Source: G023898405 sp964368985 (GTDB taxonomy: Bacteria; Myxococcota; UBA727; JABDBI01). Taken from it: 14,664 nt of DNA. The position numbers and the translations under genes are program-made. Positions 13,114-14,664 of this stretch are shown here, piece after piece. Numbering within the stretch: position 1 is the first letter of the stretch; every line of letters starts with the position of its first letter. The stretch covers positions 1 to 14,664 of the forward strand of contig CAYJDW010000067.1 of assembly GCA_964368985.1 (NCBI GenBank). Direction: 5' to 3'. The notes under the pieces are model-generated. The model saw only the letters and a program-made list of their open reading frames with translations. It did no database searches and was not told the DNA's origin.

Positions 13114-14664
13114 CTAGCCTGATTTTTTAGCGTCATCATGCGTGATATTGATCGTCTCACTATAGTTCTTAAGCTTCTTAAAAATTACTTTTAAGGCGTC
13201 AGATTTACGGTCTTTTAAGAAAGTAATAAACAATTCTTTTTGAGTTATAGCATGTAATGATTGTTGTACTTCGTCGCGATTGCTATCCGAAAATAATGGG
13301 AACAGTTTTTCATAAAAAGTACTGACAATGAAATCGAAATATTTTTTATTTAACATATTTTTTGCTTTATGTGATAGGTCTATTTTTTCGTCACTCAGCC
13401 AATGTTTAAAATCTTCTTTTACCCGCTTTATTAAAAAAGTTTTTATCTCATCTGATTTATTATTGTTAATTTTACTGTCACTTATCACTGCAGTTAATGC
13501 GTTATCGATATCATCTATAATACGTTGTTCAATTATATTAAGTATATCTGTTTGACGGATAATTTTCTGCAGCATTATTCTTAGTTGCACATAATGAGCT
13601 GGATCATCGCTTTCAGTTTCTTTAATACTCCATAGCAATGGAGCAAAAAATTGTTCCCACAGCTTATTTTCTGCACCCTTTTCGCCCTGAAGCATTTTTG
13701 TTATAAGGGGGCGATTTTCGCTTGTTGTAAACAGTGAATCATAACGTTGTAGAGCTTTGGATAGAAAAACCTCATCAATATCGCGTGGAGAATTGTGAAC
13801 CTTATAGCCAAGACCATTAAAACGTTTAATTAACGTATCATATTTTTTATATCGCCAAAGATTAAGGGTCGGCTGAATAGAAGTTCCTTTTGTATTAATA
13901 AAGTCCATTAATTGCTCAAAATAGCGCTTTTTATAATGACCTTCTGGAGTAAAATGTCCATGCAAATCTGGCTCAGAACCAACACCAAAAGCATTTCCGT
14001 GGGGTGAAATATAGAGTTTGACAAGATTTTCTTTTTGGGCCTCCGCCGCTAATCGATAAAAATTCAATGACGCTCGGGCACCCACTCGATTATCATCCAA
14101 CGCGTGATGAAGAAAAATGGGATCGACTATTTTTTCAATATGATTTGGTTGCGCTATTTTAATGTGAGGAGAGACAGCAGGATCAGGATAAGGTAAATAA
14201 CCCTCCCCATGAAGACCACCAGCGTGGCTTATATATCCCGAAAATGTGCGAGGATACTGGGTAGCATGGTAGAGACTCATAAATCCTCCAAAACTTGAAC
14301 CCATTAAGAAAATTGGTGTATCTTTTGGCGCTGAAATATCTTCATGAATAGTATCAGATTTTTCTCGCAATAATTGATGCATATAGTGTATTGAAGAGTG
14401 CATTTCCTTTAACAATATTTCGCTGAGTTGTTTTTGTGGCTGATTATTTTTTAATAAATCGAGCAAATTTAATTGAACGATTGCTGTATTGTTTATTAAA
14501 AATTCCTTTAACATATCATCTGGCAATAATGGCCTGTGTAAGCGCTTCGCAAGATCTGATGTTTGCCATCCACCATATACATCTACAATAATATTTTTAA
14601 TCTCACCTTGTGGGACAAAAATTACATAACCGACAGGGTTTTTTCCATCATTGAGAGCGGAACC
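13114..14664 (-). CDS. S9-type serine hydrolase with long C-terminal extension, 5'-partial
   Basis: The frame is open without stop to the right edge; 516 residues are visible and the N-terminus is missing. A TTG at 14526 is only an internal codon: upstream of it the frame reads IIVDVYGGWQTSD, the oxyanion-side strand of a prolyl-oligopeptidase-like alpha/beta hydrolase. The nucleophile elbow is MGSSFGG (Ser codon at 14293-14295). The acid is in HHALDDNRV and the His probably in LHGHFTPEGH, giving a complete triad before about 13890. The remaining 255 or so residues are helical, charged and match no family I know, with a polar end (ITHDDAKKSG). The C-terminal rows sampled (13381-13440, 13441-13500) are only about 28 % GC, against about 52 % in the neighbouring kinase gene. 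An N-terminal propeller may lie outside the window. Peptidase or esterase activity is inferred. Confidence 0.82.
   Translation of the reverse strand, partial: GSALNDGKNPVGYVIFVPQGEIKNIIVDVYGGWQTSDLAKRLHRPLLPDDMLKEFLINNTAIVQLNLLDLLKNNQPQKQLSEILLKEMHSSIHYMHQLLREKSDTIHEDISAPKDTPIFLMGSSFGGFMSLYHATQYPRTFSGYISHAGGLHGEGYLPYPDPAVSPHIKIAQPNHIEKIVDPIFLHHALDDNRVGARASLNFYRLAAEAQKENLVKLYISPHGNAFGVGSEPDLHGHFTPEGHYKKRYFEQLMDFINTKGTSIQPTLNLWRYKKYDTLIKRFNGLGYKVHNSPRDIDEVFLSKALQRYDSLFTTSENRPLITKMLQGEKGAENKLWEQFFAPLLWSIKETESDDPAHYVQLRIMLQKIIRQTDILNIIEQRIIDDIDNALTAVISDSKINNNKSDEIKTFLIKRVKEDFKHWLSDEKIDLSHKAKNMLNKKYFDFIVSTFYEKLFPLFSDSNRDEVQQSLHAITQKELFITFLKDRKSDALKVIFKKLKNYSETINITHDDAKKSG

Noticed and set aside
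1..14664. CRISPR array, tRNA or insertion sequence
   Set aside because: No regularly spaced direct repeats, cloverleaf with conserved T-loop, or transposase-like frame was seen.

Overview
The window reads as ordinary chromosome from a Gram-negative bacterium with a mixed, roughly 40-50 % GC coding content. The Gram-negative reading rests on a lipoprotein with a lipobox, several Sec-type signal peptides and a periplasmic-type DUF4105 protein. The lineage cannot be fixed from sequence alone. The mix of secreted orphan proteins, a stand-alone RlmL-type methyltransferase without a fused RlmK half, and short palindromic repeats would fit a Bdellovibrionota-like or Legionellales-like genome, but that is a guess. 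No tRNA, rRNA, CRISPR array, transposase or phage gene was seen.

Layout. (1) 1-1243, plus strand: a membrane-associated protein whose 5' end probably lies before the window, then a GyrI-like/Cass2-type ligand-binding protein. (2) 1267-3741, minus: a large secreted orphan protein. (3) 3742-4025: intergenic region with a consensus -10 embedded in a palindrome, driving (4) an AAA_14/DUF4143 ATPase (4026-5366, plus). (5) 5349-8404, minus: three exported proteins in a row, in transcription order a lipoprotein with its own terminator, a small Val/Ser/Gly-rich secreted protein, and a DUF4105 (Lnb-type) protein with a His/Cys pair. (6) 8405-9137: a long non-coding stretch with a palindromic repeat, a cluster of competing inverted repeats and an abrupt GC-rich island. 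(7) 9138-10265, plus: RlmL-like 23S rRNA methyltransferase. (8) 10266-10578: a REP-like palindromic element between convergent genes. (9) glmM (minus) and a divergently transcribed PfkB sugar kinase (plus). (10) 13114 to the right edge, minus: an AT-rich S9-type serine hydrolase with a long C-terminal extension, truncated by the window edge.

The conserved genes are rlmL, glmM and the PfkB kinase, which are housekeeping or metabolic and have no evident functional link. The left half is an envelope-directed accessory region. The main candidates for something undescribed are the exported trio with the DUF4105 protein, the large orphan secreted protein, the GC-rich island before rlmL and the hydrolase fusion at the right end. 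I did not find convincing evidence of a complete new multi-gene system.
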